NCBI GenBank assembly: GCA_963708245.1
Contig: OY970201.1
Location: forward strand, 7,130,001 to 7,194,000
Direction: 5' to 3'
Source of the DNA: CAVYXK01 sp963708245
GTDB lineage: Bacteria > Pseudomonadota > Alphaproteobacteria > Acetobacterales > Acetobacteraceae
Length of the DNA stretch: 64,000 bases
Position numbers and translations under genes: made by a program. The notes under the pieces were generated by a model. The model did not search any database. It had not been told where the DNA came from and was given only the letters and a program-made list of their open reading frames with translations. Positions 42,366 through 50,410 of the stretch are shown piece after piece; position 1 is the first letter of the stretch, and each line of letters starts with the position of its first letter.

Positions 42366-43181
42366 CTAGGGCGGGCCGGTGCAGGCGGGAGTTGGGGATG
42401 GCGCCGGCCATGCGGGAAACGCGATGATCGGCTGGCCGGCGATGGGAATGGGACTGAAGCTGGGGCTTGGGATTGGGCTGTCTTCAGTGGCGGAATGCGC
42501 GTCGCTTTTCCGCCCTACGAGCCTCGGATCGCTCCCGTAAGGTGGAAAAGCGAAGGGATCGGCGGAGCGCCGCTTGCCCTCGCGCTTGAACAGGAGAGTG
42601 GTGAGACTGCCGCCGTACAGGATGAGATCGCGGCGCAGTTCGTCCCACGTCGCATGATCCATCTGCCCAGGCACGATGCCGAGATCGAGGCAGATGTCGA
42701 CGAGGACGGCGCCGATCGGGCGGCGGCGGTCCTTGGCGACGATTTCCTCGGGGGACGGATCCTCGGCCGGCCCGCTGGGCGGGGTAGCCGGTTTGGTGGC
42801 GCGCGGCTTGCGTGGGGAGGGCAGGCGGATGGGCGTCGGCTTCAGGTCCCGGCCACGGGCGGCGCGCTTGCTGAGCCTGGCTTCGAGCGCGGCGGCGCGG
42901 AGCAGACCGCGTGCGATGCGGGCGAGGATCAGCGCGAGATCGGTGGTGGCGAAGACTGACGTGATGAAGGCGAAGCAGGGGAGGACATGCGGGTCGGCGG
43001 CGTGCTGACGCAGCGTGTCGGCGAGATTCTTGCCGTAGGCGATGAGCGTGCGGACGAGGCCGAGGACCTGGCCGATGCGAGGCGGCACGGCCCGAGGGGG
43101 TTCGGGTTGGACGGCGGCGACCGGGTCGGTGGCGGCGTCGAACACGAACAGAACAAGAACATAGAACGCGGGCGATGTCAA
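42366..43181 (-). CDS. Hypothetical protein with Pro/Arg-rich middle
   Basis: A 271-residue protein without an assigned family. The first ~95 residues are helical and partly hydrophobic (VLGLVRTLIAYGKNLADTLRQHA, FAFITSVFATTDLALILARIARGLLRAAALE). A basic Pro-rich stretch follows, then RRPIGAVLVDICLDLGIVPGQMDHATWDELRRDLILYGGSLTTLL and a low-complexity tail. Proteins of this build recur in acetic-acid-type bacteria as lineage-restricted hypotheticals. The start is a TTG. Function unknown; it lies downstream of the CHAT operon on the same strand. Confidence 0.55.
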   Translation of the reverse strand: MTSPAFYVLVLFVFDAATDPVAAVQPEPPRAVPPRIGQVLGLVRTLIAYGKNLADTLRQHAADPHVLPCFAFITSVFATTDLALILARIARGLLRAAALEARLSKRAARGRDLKPTPIRLPSPRKPRATKPATPPSGPAEDPSPEEIVAKDRRRPIGAVLVDICLDLGIVPGQMDHATWDELRRDLILYGGSLTTLLFKREGKRRSADPFAFPPYGSDPRLVGRKSDAHSATEDSPIPSPSFSPIPIAGQPIIAFPAWPAPSPTPACTGPP

Positions 43182-43547
43182 GGAAAATTTTCATAGGTGG
43201 GTTTTTCAGGGGCGTGCCGGCATGGAGCGGTTGGCGGCGCGAGGAAGGCGGCGAGGGACCACGGCTGTCCGGTTAATTTTTCACTGGACGAGGCGCACCC
43301 GGCGATTTTCCTCGCTCGCCAAACGGCCGCCTTGACATAGGCACGGGGCTTGCGCGCATTCGCTGCGTTGGCTTTGTATCGCCGGCTCGTCCAACGCGTC
43401 CGTCATCGTCTGTCGGCAGCATCGCAAAGAAAGCTTCTAAAGCGCAGATGTAAGAAGATGCCGGCTGATGCACGCCGGTAGCTTGGACTGGCTCGGCCTG
43501 GGTGGGAAGCGAGTGGAAGCCTCCAGAGCGAAAAAGAAACAGCCAAG
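43182..43547. other. Spacer downstream of the CHAT gene
   Basis: 366 bases with no supportable gene and no clear T-tailed terminator. Long frames crossing it are extensions of antisense frames created by the TPR repeats. Confidence 0.4.
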
Positions 43548-46500
43548 CTAGGCACGCAGATCCTGAAGCCTGCTTCGAATAAACTCCAGGTCGCGCTGCC
43601 ATTGGGCGTTGCTCGGGTCTGCCCGCGCCAGCGTCTGGGCGATCCGCAGCGCCTGCTCGTAGGCCTGCCCGGCGCCGTCCAGGTCGCCCTTGGCGCGGCG
43701 CAGCTCGCCATGCCTGTTCCAGGAGACCGACAGGTCGCGCTGCCATTCGGCGTTGCTCGGGTCCGCGTGCGCCAGTGTCTGGGCGATCCGCAGATCCTGC
43801 TCGTAGGCCTGCCCGGCGCCGTCCAGGTCGCCCTTGGAGCTGCGCAGGTCGCCAAGCTTCTCCCAGGAGACCGACAGGTCGCGCTGCCGTTCGGCGTTGC
43901 TCGGGTCCGCCTGCGCGAGCGTCTGGCGGATCCGCAGCGCCTGCTCGTAGGCCTGCCCGGCGCCGTCCAGGTCGCCCTTGGAGCTGCGCAGGTCGCCAAG
44001 CTCTTCCCAGGAGACCGACAGGTCGCGCTGCCATTCGGCGTTGCTCGGGTCGGCCTGCGCCAGCGTCTGGGCGATCCGCAGCGCCTGCTCGTAGGCCTGC
44101 CCGGCGCCGTCCGGGTCGCCCTTGGAGCTGCGCAGGTCGCCAACCCTGTGCCAGGAGACCAACAGGTCGCGCTGCCATTCGGTGTTGCTCGGGTCCGCCT
44201 GTGCTAGCGTCTGGGCGATCCGCAGCACCTGCTCGTAGGTCTGCCCGGCGCCGTCCAGGTCGCCCTTGGCGCGGCGCAGGTCGCCAACGTTGCCCCAGGA
44301 GACCATCAGGTCGCGCTGCCGTTCGGCGTTGCTCGGGTCGGCCTGCGCCAGCGTCTGGGCGATCCGCAGCGCCTGCTCGTAGGCCTGCCCGGCGCCGTCC
44401 AGGTCGCCCTTGGAGCTGCGCAGGTCGCCAACCCTGTGCCAGGAGACCAACAGGTCGCGCTGCCATTCGGTGTTGCTCGGGTCCGCCTGTGCTAGCGTCT
44501 GGGCGATCCGCAGCACCTGCTCGTAGGTCTGCCCGGCGCCGTCCAGGTCGCCCTTGGCGCGGCGCAGGTCGCCAACGTTGCCCCAGGAGACCATCAGGTG
44601 GCGCTGCCGTTCGGCGTTGCTCGGGTCCGCCTGCGCCAGCGTCTGGCGGATCCGCAGCGCCTGCTCGTAGGCCTGCCCGGCGCCGTCCAGGTCGCCCTTG
44701 GAGCTGCGCAGGTCGCCAAGCTTCTCCCAGGAGACCGACAGGTCGCGCTGCCATTCGGCGTTGCTCGGGTCCGCCTGCGCCAGCGTCTGGCGGATCCGCA
44801 GCGCCTGCTCGTAGGCCTGCCCGGCGCCGTCCAGGTCGCCCTTGGAGCTGCGCAGGTCGCCAAGCTTTTCCCAGGAGACCGACAGGTCGCGCTGCCATTC
44901 GGCGTTGCTCGGGTCCGCCTGCTCCAGCGTCTGGCGGATCCGCAGCGCCTGCTCGCAGGCCTGCCCGGCGCCGTCCAGGTCGCCCTTGGTGAGGCGCAGG
45001 TCGCCAAGCCTTTCCGAGGAGACCGACAGGTCGCGCTGCCATTCGGCGTTGCTCGGGTCGGCCTGCGCCAGCGTCTGGGCGATCCGCAGCGCCTGCTCGT
45101 AGACCTGCCCGGCGCCGTCCAGGTCGCCCTTGGAGCTGCGCAGGTCGCCAACGTTGCCCCAGGAGACCATCAGGTCGCGCTGCCGTTCGGCGTTGCTCGG
45201 GTCCGCCTGCGCCAGCGTCTGGCGGATCCGCAGCGCCTGCTCGTAGGCCTGCCCGGCGCCGTCCAGGTCGCTCTTGGCGCGGCGCAGGTAGCCAAGCCTG
45301 TTCAGGGCGACCGACAGGTCGCGCTGCCATTCGGCGTTGCTTGGGTCCGCCTGCGCCAGCGCCTGGTCGATTCGCAGCGCCTGCTCGTAGGCCTGCCCGG
45401 CGCCGTCCGGGTCCCCCTTGGCAAGGCGTAGGTCGCCAAGTTTGTCCCAGTAGAGCGACAGCTCGCGTCGCCATTCGGCGTTGCTCGGATCTGCCTGCGC
45501 CAGCGCCTGGGCGATCCGCAGCGCCTGCTCGTAGGCCTGCCCGGCGCCGCCCAGGTCGCCCTTGGCGCGGCGCAGGTGGCCAAGCCTTCCCCAGGAGACC
45601 GAGAGGTCGCGCTGGAAATCCAGGTTGTCCGGGTGTGTTTTCGCTCGTTGTCGGACGATCTCATGCGCGCTCAGGTGCGCACCGCCGGCACGCTCGAGAT
45701 TCCCAAGCGCGATGGCGAAGTCGCCGGTCAATTGTTGGAACAGGGCCTGATGCTGTGTTTCAAGTCTCTCGATGTTGTGCAGCATCGCGAGAGCAGCAGC
45801 GGCATCGCTCACTCGACCGCGCTGAGCCAGCCAACGGAGAAAGGGGATGACGGCGTCGAAGGCCCGATCCGCTTCCCCAATCCGATCGAGGTGGAAGCAA
45901 GCTTCGACGTTGTCGTTCCATGAAGGCGATGTCTTCGCCTTTGCCTCGAACCAGTCGCCGGCCCGACGGTGACCCTCCTGGAGCAGCCTCCTTTGTTCAT
46001 CCGGTGTGAATTGATCCAGCTCCGGCCGGGCCACGCTCGGATGCACTTCTAACCGTTTCCGATCGCTACCGCTCTCGCGGAACGCAGTCAGCAATGAGCT
46101 GCTTTCGAGCCGCCCCACAACGCTTTCTGCGATGATGTCGTCGCCTACCAAGGCCCGGAGCAAAGCGGGCTCTCCAGGTCCGCGCAACACGCTGGCCCGC
46201 ACCAGCAGCTCGCGGGCCGGCTGATCCAGCACATGGTGCCAGAGTCGCTCGAACAGCAGATCCGCGGTGATCTTGCCATGCAGCTCGCCCAGCACCGGCC
46301 GAAGCAACAGATCCTGCTCCCGCTCGGCCCACCGCTGCAGAGCCTGAGAGCGCGATAAGCCCGAATTTTCCGACTCTCGAATCCCCTCCTCTGCAAGCGC
46401 ACCCAAGTGGCCATGGTCGTCCTCGACCCGAGCGATCACGCGGGCGACCAGGGCATCGAGCATCACGGCCGAGCGCGGATGCCCATCGAGGCTACCATCG

Positions 46501-48440
46501 CGGGCTGCTTCGGTCTCGGCTCCTCGATTTCCGCCCACGAGCGCCGCCCGAGTCGGTGCGGACAGACGTCGCAGTGCCGGCAGCCATCCAAGTAGCCGCC
46601 ACATCGCATCGGGCGGCAGAGCCCCGAGTTCGACGATGTCATTCCGGAAATCGTCATGGCGGTAGCGGGTCGAAGCGAGCAGCGCGAACGACGTGGGCTG
46701 CCTCCTGGCGAGATCGGCCAAGCCCTGCCAAAGTGCGCCGGCTTCGGCCGAAATCCAGGTGCCAAGCGCGTCCGGATCATCGGCGGTCGGCCCAACCTGG
46801 AGGGATTCGAGATTGTCGAGGTAAATCGCCAGCGGCCGTTTCAGAAGTTGATGCACGACCTGGATCAAAATGACAAAGCAGGCAGCCGGCAATTCGTTGA
46901 CACGCGCGTTTCTGACAATCGAGTCGGCTTCCTGCAACGCCTGCTCGGCATCCTGCTTGAGAACGCTACCCATGATCCGTTGCAACTGAGAGTAAAGCGC
47001 TGCAACCGGCTCCGGCGTCCCCTCTACATCGAAGCACCACAACGGCAAGGGCGCCCGACCCTCCCGCTGGTAGAGATCGAGTGCCTCGGCACAAAACGCG
47101 CTCTTCCCCAGCCCACCCAGGCCCTGGACTACGTGAATCGATCGACCTTCACGAATGCGACGGCGTAACCGGTGCAGCTCACTGCGCCGCCCGATAAAGC
47201 CATGCTGCAGCACCTCCGTGCGGCTGTTCTCGTACGCCCAACGGGTTTCCCGGACAGTGGTCCGCACTTCCGGCAGCGGCGCGCCGGTTTGTATCGGAAG
47301 GCCGATCGGGTAGTCGGGCCCGCGCTGGTAGAGCACAAGCTGAGCCCAGGCGAACGGAGCCTGCCGCGCCCACCCGCGCCCCGTTCCTGAGTCGCGGGCC
47401 AAGGCCTCAACCAGCAAGTCCAGGGGCCGGGTCATTGCCTGCCGGGCGGCACGGATCGCATCGCGGGTGCGCCGGCCACGGGCGATCTCGCGGTAAAAGG
47501 CCGCCTCAGCCTCAGTCGACAGTTGGTCGTAGACCGGTCCGAAATACCCGACCACCTGCGCAATGCCATCGCGGTGCAGCAGGCTGGCGGTGGCACCGAG
47601 CCCGCCCTTGCCGTCCAGGCTGGGCGGGTCGCCACCGTGACAACAGGCGAGCCAAAAGAGCCGTGGCAGCCGGCCTGGCGCCTCTTTTCGGATGCGCTCG
47701 ATGAGCTTGCCAACCGCGACCTCGTCCGCGGCACCGGTCGCGCTCTCGAAAACCAAAACGCCGGGTCCGCCATGCCCCGAGAAATGCACGCCGAGCGGCG
47801 CGGGGTCGCTGCGCAAACCGCGCAGCAGGTCCTCCATCTCGCCCATCTCGTTGACGACGACACTGACCTGCTCGTGAAGGGCCTTCGTGATCAGAAAGGC
47901 TTCTTCCTCATAGTTCAGTTCGGGCAGGCCGGGCGCACGCGGTGCTGCGATCGTCACCAGGAGGGAGAAATGCTCGCTTGGTGGGCCAAGTACCGGTGCT
48001 TTCGGCACGCCAATGGTACGCGCGATGTCGAGCCGGCCGGACTCTACCGTGAAGTCATCCCCGAGGCGCAACAGTTCCCAGGGTAACGTCAGAATCAACT
48101 CGTCGGCGCTCTCGATGACAAGAAGTGGCGGTGGCGGATCCCAGCTCGCTGCATCGATCAGCAGCCGCTTCTCTTCGGGGGAGAGCAGGTTCGCCAGCGC
48201 CTCGCCGAGGTCGCGCGCCGCCGCGGCCAGCTTTGCCCGCTCCGCGTCGGTTTCCACCACCTGGCGCGACAAATCCCAGAATTCGAGAAGCGCCTGGCCG
48301 AAACGTGGCGTCTCTGTCCAGGGCGCGGCAACCTCGCGGGCATCGCGCAGCAGCTTGTTCGGCTCGTTGGGGTCGTTTCGCCGGCCCTCGATCACCAGCC
48401 GGCCGTCGTCACGCGGCTTTCGGTTGACCGCGAGCGTCAA
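43548..48440 (-). CDS. CHAT protease - NTPase - TPR protein (NLR-like)
   Basis: A 1630-residue cytoplasmic protein. Residues ~1-375 form a CHAT caspase-like protease: the catalytic His is H223 in HFSGHGGPG and the Cys is C266 in LFWLACCHGG. Residues ~410-860 form a STAND-type NTPase: a Walker A-like P-loop QGLGGLGKS (439-447), a Walker B-like LAIYLDNLE (~537-545) and a helical/winged region. Residues ~943-1614 are 14 TPR-like repeats of 48 residues. The start is the TTG at 48438-48440, in the same frame as and 13 codons after the preceding gene's TAG, without a good Shine-Dalgarno. The plan is that of an NLR: repeats sense a signal, the NTPase assembles, the protease acts. Confidence 0.88.
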   Translation of the reverse strand: MTLAVNRKPRDDGRLVIEGRRNDPNEPNKLLRDAREVAAPWTETPRFGQALLEFWDLSRQVVETDAERAKLAAAARDLGEALANLLSPEEKRLLIDAASWDPPPPLLVIESADELILTLPWELLRLGDDFTVESGRLDIARTIGVPKAPVLGPPSEHFSLLVTIAAPRAPGLPELNYEEEAFLITKALHEQVSVVVNEMGEMEDLLRGLRSDPAPLGVHFSGHGGPGVLVFESATGAADEVAVGKLIERIRKEAPGRLPRLFWLACCHGGDPPSLDGKGGLGATASLLHRDGIAQVVGYFGPVYDQLSTEAEAAFYREIARGRRTRDAIRAARQAMTRPLDLLVEALARDSGTGRGWARQAPFAWAQLVLYQRGPDYPIGLPIQTGAPLPEVRTTVRETRWAYENSRTEVLQHGFIGRRSELHRLRRRIREGRSIHVVQGLGGLGKSAFCAEALDLYQREGRAPLPLWCFDVEGTPEPVAALYSQLQRIMGSVLKQDAEQALQEADSIVRNARVNELPAACFVILIQVVHQLLKRPLAIYLDNLESLQVGPTADDPDALGTWISAEAGALWQGLADLARRQPTSFALLASTRYRHDDFRNDIVELGALPPDAMWRLLGWLPALRRLSAPTRAALVGGNRGAETEAARDGSLDGHPRSAVMLDALVARVIARVEDDHGHLGALAEEGIRESENSGLSRSQALQRWAEREQDLLLRPVLGELHGKITADLLFERLWHHVLDQPARELLVRASVLRGPGEPALLRALVGDDIIAESVVGRLESSSLLTAFRESGSDRKRLEVHPSVARPELDQFTPDEQRRLLQEGHRRAGDWFEAKAKTSPSWNDNVEACFHLDRIGEADRAFDAVIPFLRWLAQRGRVSDAAAALAMLHNIERLETQHQALFQQLTGDFAIALGNLERAGGAHLSAHEIVRQRAKTHPDNLDFQRDLSVSWGRLGHLRRAKGDLGGAGQAYEQALRIAQALAQADPSNAEWRRELSLYWDKLGDLRLAKGDPDGAGQAYEQALRIDQALAQADPSNAEWQRDLSVALNRLGYLRRAKSDLDGAGQAYEQALRIRQTLAQADPSNAERQRDLMVSWGNVGDLRSSKGDLDGAGQVYEQALRIAQTLAQADPSNAEWQRDLSVSSERLGDLRLTKGDLDGAGQACEQALRIRQTLEQADPSNAEWQRDLSVSWEKLGDLRSSKGDLDGAGQAYEQALRIRQTLAQADPSNAEWQRDLSVSWEKLGDLRSSKGDLDGAGQAYEQALRIRQTLAQADPSNAERQRHLMVSWGNVGDLRRAKGDLDGAGQTYEQVLRIAQTLAQADPSNTEWQRDLLVSWHRVGDLRSSKGDLDGAGQAYEQALRIAQTLAQADPSNAERQRDLMVSWGNVGDLRRAKGDLDGAGQTYEQVLRIAQTLAQADPSNTEWQRDLLVSWHRVGDLRSSKGDPDGAGQAYEQALRIAQTLAQADPSNAEWQRDLSVSWEELGDLRSSKGDLDGAGQAYEQALRIRQTLAQADPSNAERQRDLSVSWEKLGDLRSSKGDLDGAGQAYEQDLRIAQTLAHADPSNAEWQRDLSVSWNRHGELRRAKGDLDGAGQAYEQALRIAQTLARADPSNAQWQRDLEFIRSRLQDLRA
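43599..45614 (-). repeat. 14 tandem 144-bp coding repeats
   Basis: Each unit encodes one 48-residue TPR-like repeat with the core DLDGAGQAYEQALRI and ADPSNAEWQRDL. Units differ by few bases. Units 8-9 and 10-11 form a larger 288-bp duplication, indicating recent unequal exchange. Confidence 0.92.
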
Positions 48441-48479
48441 TAACGGAAGCGGTATGGCGCCTTCCGCTTCGGGATCGGC

Positions 48480-48686
48480 CTAAAACGCCGCAATCTGGTC
48501 CGGCGTGAGCGTATTCGCACCGAGGATGAAGTAGTTCCTGTTATTGCTGCCCGCTGCGATGACGGCGCCCGTCGCAGCGCCGCCGATGCCGACGCTCCCT
48601 TCGCCGCTGGGGACCACGGCGACACTGACCGGTTCCGGCGCAGATGCCTGGAACCATCCGAGGCGTGCCAGCAGCCATGCCAGCAT
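48480..48686 (-). CDS. Small CHAT-associated protein with shared Gly/Ala motif
   Basis: A 68-residue protein. An amphipathic N-terminus (MLAWLLARLGWFQAS) is followed by VAVVPSGEGSVGIGGAATGA and then VIAAGSNNRNYFILG. Its central 20 residues match the motif SGxGxVxIGxxAxGAxIxAG also present in the upstream 99-residue protein. It starts 10 bases after that gene's stop. It ends in TAG, and the following CHAT gene continues in the same frame. It may be a membrane-associated partner, sensor adaptor or substrate of the CHAT protease. Confidence 0.6.
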   Translation of the reverse strand: MLAWLLARLGWFQASAPEPVSVAVVPSGEGSVGIGGAATGAVIAAGSNNRNYFILGANTLTPDQIAAF

Positions 48687-48696
48687 GGGCAAGGGC

Positions 48697-48996
48697 TCAA
48701 CCGGTCTTTTTGGGGCGAGATGCTGTTTGGACGCCGGCGATGATCGTGGCCCCGTCCGCGGAATCTCCGATGGCCACAGCTCCGGGACCGCTCGCCTCGA
48801 CCCTTCTCCCCGGCTCGACCGTCGCTTTCGCGGCGGGGGCCGCTTTGCTTGTCGCTTTCCCGCTCTTGCCCTTGAACGTGATCTTGGCGCCGAGCGCGGC
48901 GAGGGTTCCCTCCACCGACCCGCGACGGAACACGAGCGCAAGGATCACGAATATTACAGCGGCGCCGGCAAGGAGATACCAGATGTTGGGCTGCAT
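48697..48996 (-). CDS. Small membrane-anchored CHAT-associated protein
   Basis: A 99-residue protein with one N-terminal transmembrane helix (WYLLAGAAVIFVILALVF, residues ~6-23), a basic Lys/Ala-rich linker, and a C-terminal copy of the motif SGxGxVxIGxxAxGAxIxAG (ASGPGAVAIGDSADGATIIA). GGGAGGG lies 5 bases before the ATG. It is the first gene of the putative three-gene operon. The topology suggests a short inner-membrane tether whose cytoplasmic motif can pair with the same motif in the 68-residue protein. The family is not recognised. Confidence 0.6.
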   Translation of the reverse strand: MQPNIWYLLAGAAVIFVILALVFRRGSVEGTLAALGAKITFKGKSGKATSKAAPAAKATVEPGRRVEASGPGAVAIGDSADGATIIAGVQTASRPKKTG

Positions 48997-49030
48997 CGCT
49001 GCCCTCCCGAACTTATGGCGCTATTTGGTT

Positions 49031-49040
49031 AGTGTAGCAC
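49031..49040 (-). promoter_or_regulatory. Candidate extended -10 promoter of the CHAT operon
   Basis: On the leftward strand TGCTACACT gives TG-n-TACACT, an extended -10 element, 35 bases before the first start codon. No good -35 match is seen. Confidence 0.3.
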
Positions 49041-49099
49041 CAGCGAGGCGGATGCGAGTCGGAAAAGATCGATCTCTAGGGAATGGGGTGAAACGCCGT

Positions 49100-49978
49100 T
49101 CAGAAGAACCGGTTGAACCAGTCGAGCGTTGCTTCGGGGGCTTCCTCGGCGATGTAGTGGCCGCTGTCCACCGCACCGCCGGTCACCTCTTCGGTGCAGT
49201 ACTGGCGCCATATCGCCGGCGCGTCGTACCACTTGGCGACACGGGCCTTGGCGCCCCACAGCACCAGCATCGGGCAGCGTACCTTCTGTCCGGCAGCGCG
49301 GCTTTCGCGATCCTGGATCAGGTCGATGGTGGCCGCGGCACGATAGTCCTCGCACATGCCGGTGATGTTCTCGGGACGTCGGGCGGCGGCGAGATAGTCG
49401 GCCAGCGCCTCGGGATGAAACAACTCTGTCGGACGTGGCGAGCGGCTGGTATGCGCGTGAAACCACTCATCCGGCGATGCGTTGATCAAGACTTCCGGGA
49501 ACGGATGCGGCTGAGCGAACCAGAACCAGTGATAATAGCTCAGTGCGAAATCCATGTTGGTGCGCTCGAAATGCTCGATCGTCGGGATGATGTCGAGCGT
49601 TGCCAGCTTTTCCACCCGATCGGGAAAGTCGAGCGCCAGTCGATGTGCCACGCGCCCGCCTCGGTCATGGCCGGCGAGCCGGAAGCGCCGATGGCCGAAA
49701 TGGTCCATCACTGCGACCATGTCCTTCGCCATCTCGCGCTTCGCATAGGGCGCGTGATCCGGCGAGGCGGGTGGCTTCAGCGACTCGCCATACCCGCGCA
49801 AATCCGGGCAAACGACGAAGAAGTGCCTGGCCAGCGCAGGTGCAATCCGGTTCCACATGCAATGGGATTGCGGATTGCCGTGCAGCAGCAGCAGCGGTGG
49901 GCCGGCGCCGCCGTAACGCAGGCGGCTGCTGCCACCGGGCACGTCGAGCCTGGTCAGGGTGAAGCCGTCGAAGAACAT
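49100..49978 (-). CDS. Haloacetate (fluoroacetate) dehalogenase-type alpha/beta hydrolase
   Basis: A 292-residue cytoplasmic hydrolase. Residues align one for one with fluoroacetate dehalogenases: nucleophile D105 in GHDRGGR, halide or carboxylate contacts R106 and R109, acid D129, the H150-W151 pair and Y212 for the halide site, and general base H274 in DSGHYIAEE. It would displace halide from haloacetates by an ester intermediate. The ATG has AAGGGAG upstream. Epoxide hydrolases are the main alternative, but the DRxxR plus HW pattern argues for the dehalogenase branch. It is followed upstream in transcription by a NIPSNAP gene, probably co-transcribed. Confidence 0.82.
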   Translation of the reverse strand: MFFDGFTLTRLDVPGGSSRLRYGGAGPPLLLLHGNPQSHCMWNRIAPALARHFFVVCPDLRGYGESLKPPASPDHAPYAKREMAKDMVAVMDHFGHRRFRLAGHDRGGRVAHRLALDFPDRVEKLATLDIIPTIEHFERTNMDFALSYYHWFWFAQPHPFPEVLINASPDEWFHAHTSRSPRPTELFHPEALADYLAAARRPENITGMCEDYRAAATIDLIQDRESRAAGQKVRCPMLVLWGAKARVAKWYDAPAIWRQYCTEEVTGGAVDSGHYIAEEAPEATLDWFNRFF

Positions 49979-49991
49979 GCCGCTCCCTTGG

Positions 49992-50315
49992 TTACTGCAC
50001 GGTCGACCTGGGAGTCGGGATGATCCGCGTGATGACGTTCTTCTCGCGGTCCAGGCATTCTGGAACGCGCGGCGCGATCTGGTTCTTCCAGTAATCGGAC
50101 TCATAGACCGCCTTGTAGAGAGCCTCGCGCTGGGCTTCGCTGTCGAAGCGGCGCAGCCAGACATAGACGGAATCGTCGGTTTCGCCGCGGAAGCTGCCGC
50201 AGACGACCATGCCCTTGGAGACCTGGAAGGGAATGATTTCCTCTTCCATGATCTTCACCCACTCATCCATTTTTCCGGGCCGAACCTTGTACTGGCGGAG
50301 TTCATAGAACGCCAT
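49992..50315 (-). CDS. NIPSNAP family protein
   Basis: A 107-residue dimeric alpha-beta barrel protein: FYELRQYKVRPGKMDEWVKIMEEEIIPFQVSKGMVVCGSFRGETDDSVYVWLRRFDSEAQREALYKAVYESDYW is the NIPSNAP pattern. The role is unknown; related stress-responsive barrels bind small aromatic or aldehyde ligands. I chose the ATG at 50313-50315 (GGGGAG upstream). It ends 13 bases before the dehalogenase start, so the two are likely one transcript. Confidence 0.88.
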   Translation of the reverse strand: MAFYELRQYKVRPGKMDEWVKIMEEEIIPFQVSKGMVVCGSFRGETDDSVYVWLRRFDSEAQREALYKAVYESDYWKNQIAPRVPECLDREKNVITRIIPTPRSTVQ

Positions 50316-50410
50316 GTCACTGCTCCCCTGCGCACGCGTTGCACCCATGTCAGGATAGCGGTCGGAGCCGGCGGTGAACAGGGAGCCCGTAGATTGTGGA
50401 ATCGTGACGC

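Noticed and set aside
43775..44992. 405-codon rightward ORF opposite the TPR array, rich in Arg/Pro/Ala
   Set aside because: It is the antisense of the 144-bp repeats: because 144 is a multiple of three, any frame without a stop in one unit stays open across all units. No ribosome binding site or domain.
43273..45474. 733-codon leftward ORF in another frame across the same repeats
   Set aside because: Same artefact of repeat periodicity. The composition is Arg/Gly/Ala biased and it overlaps the CHAT-TPR gene on the same strand.
43599..45614. CRISPR-like regular repeat array
   Set aside because: The repeats are contiguous 144-bp coding units without spacers and lie within one protein frame; no cas gene is nearby.
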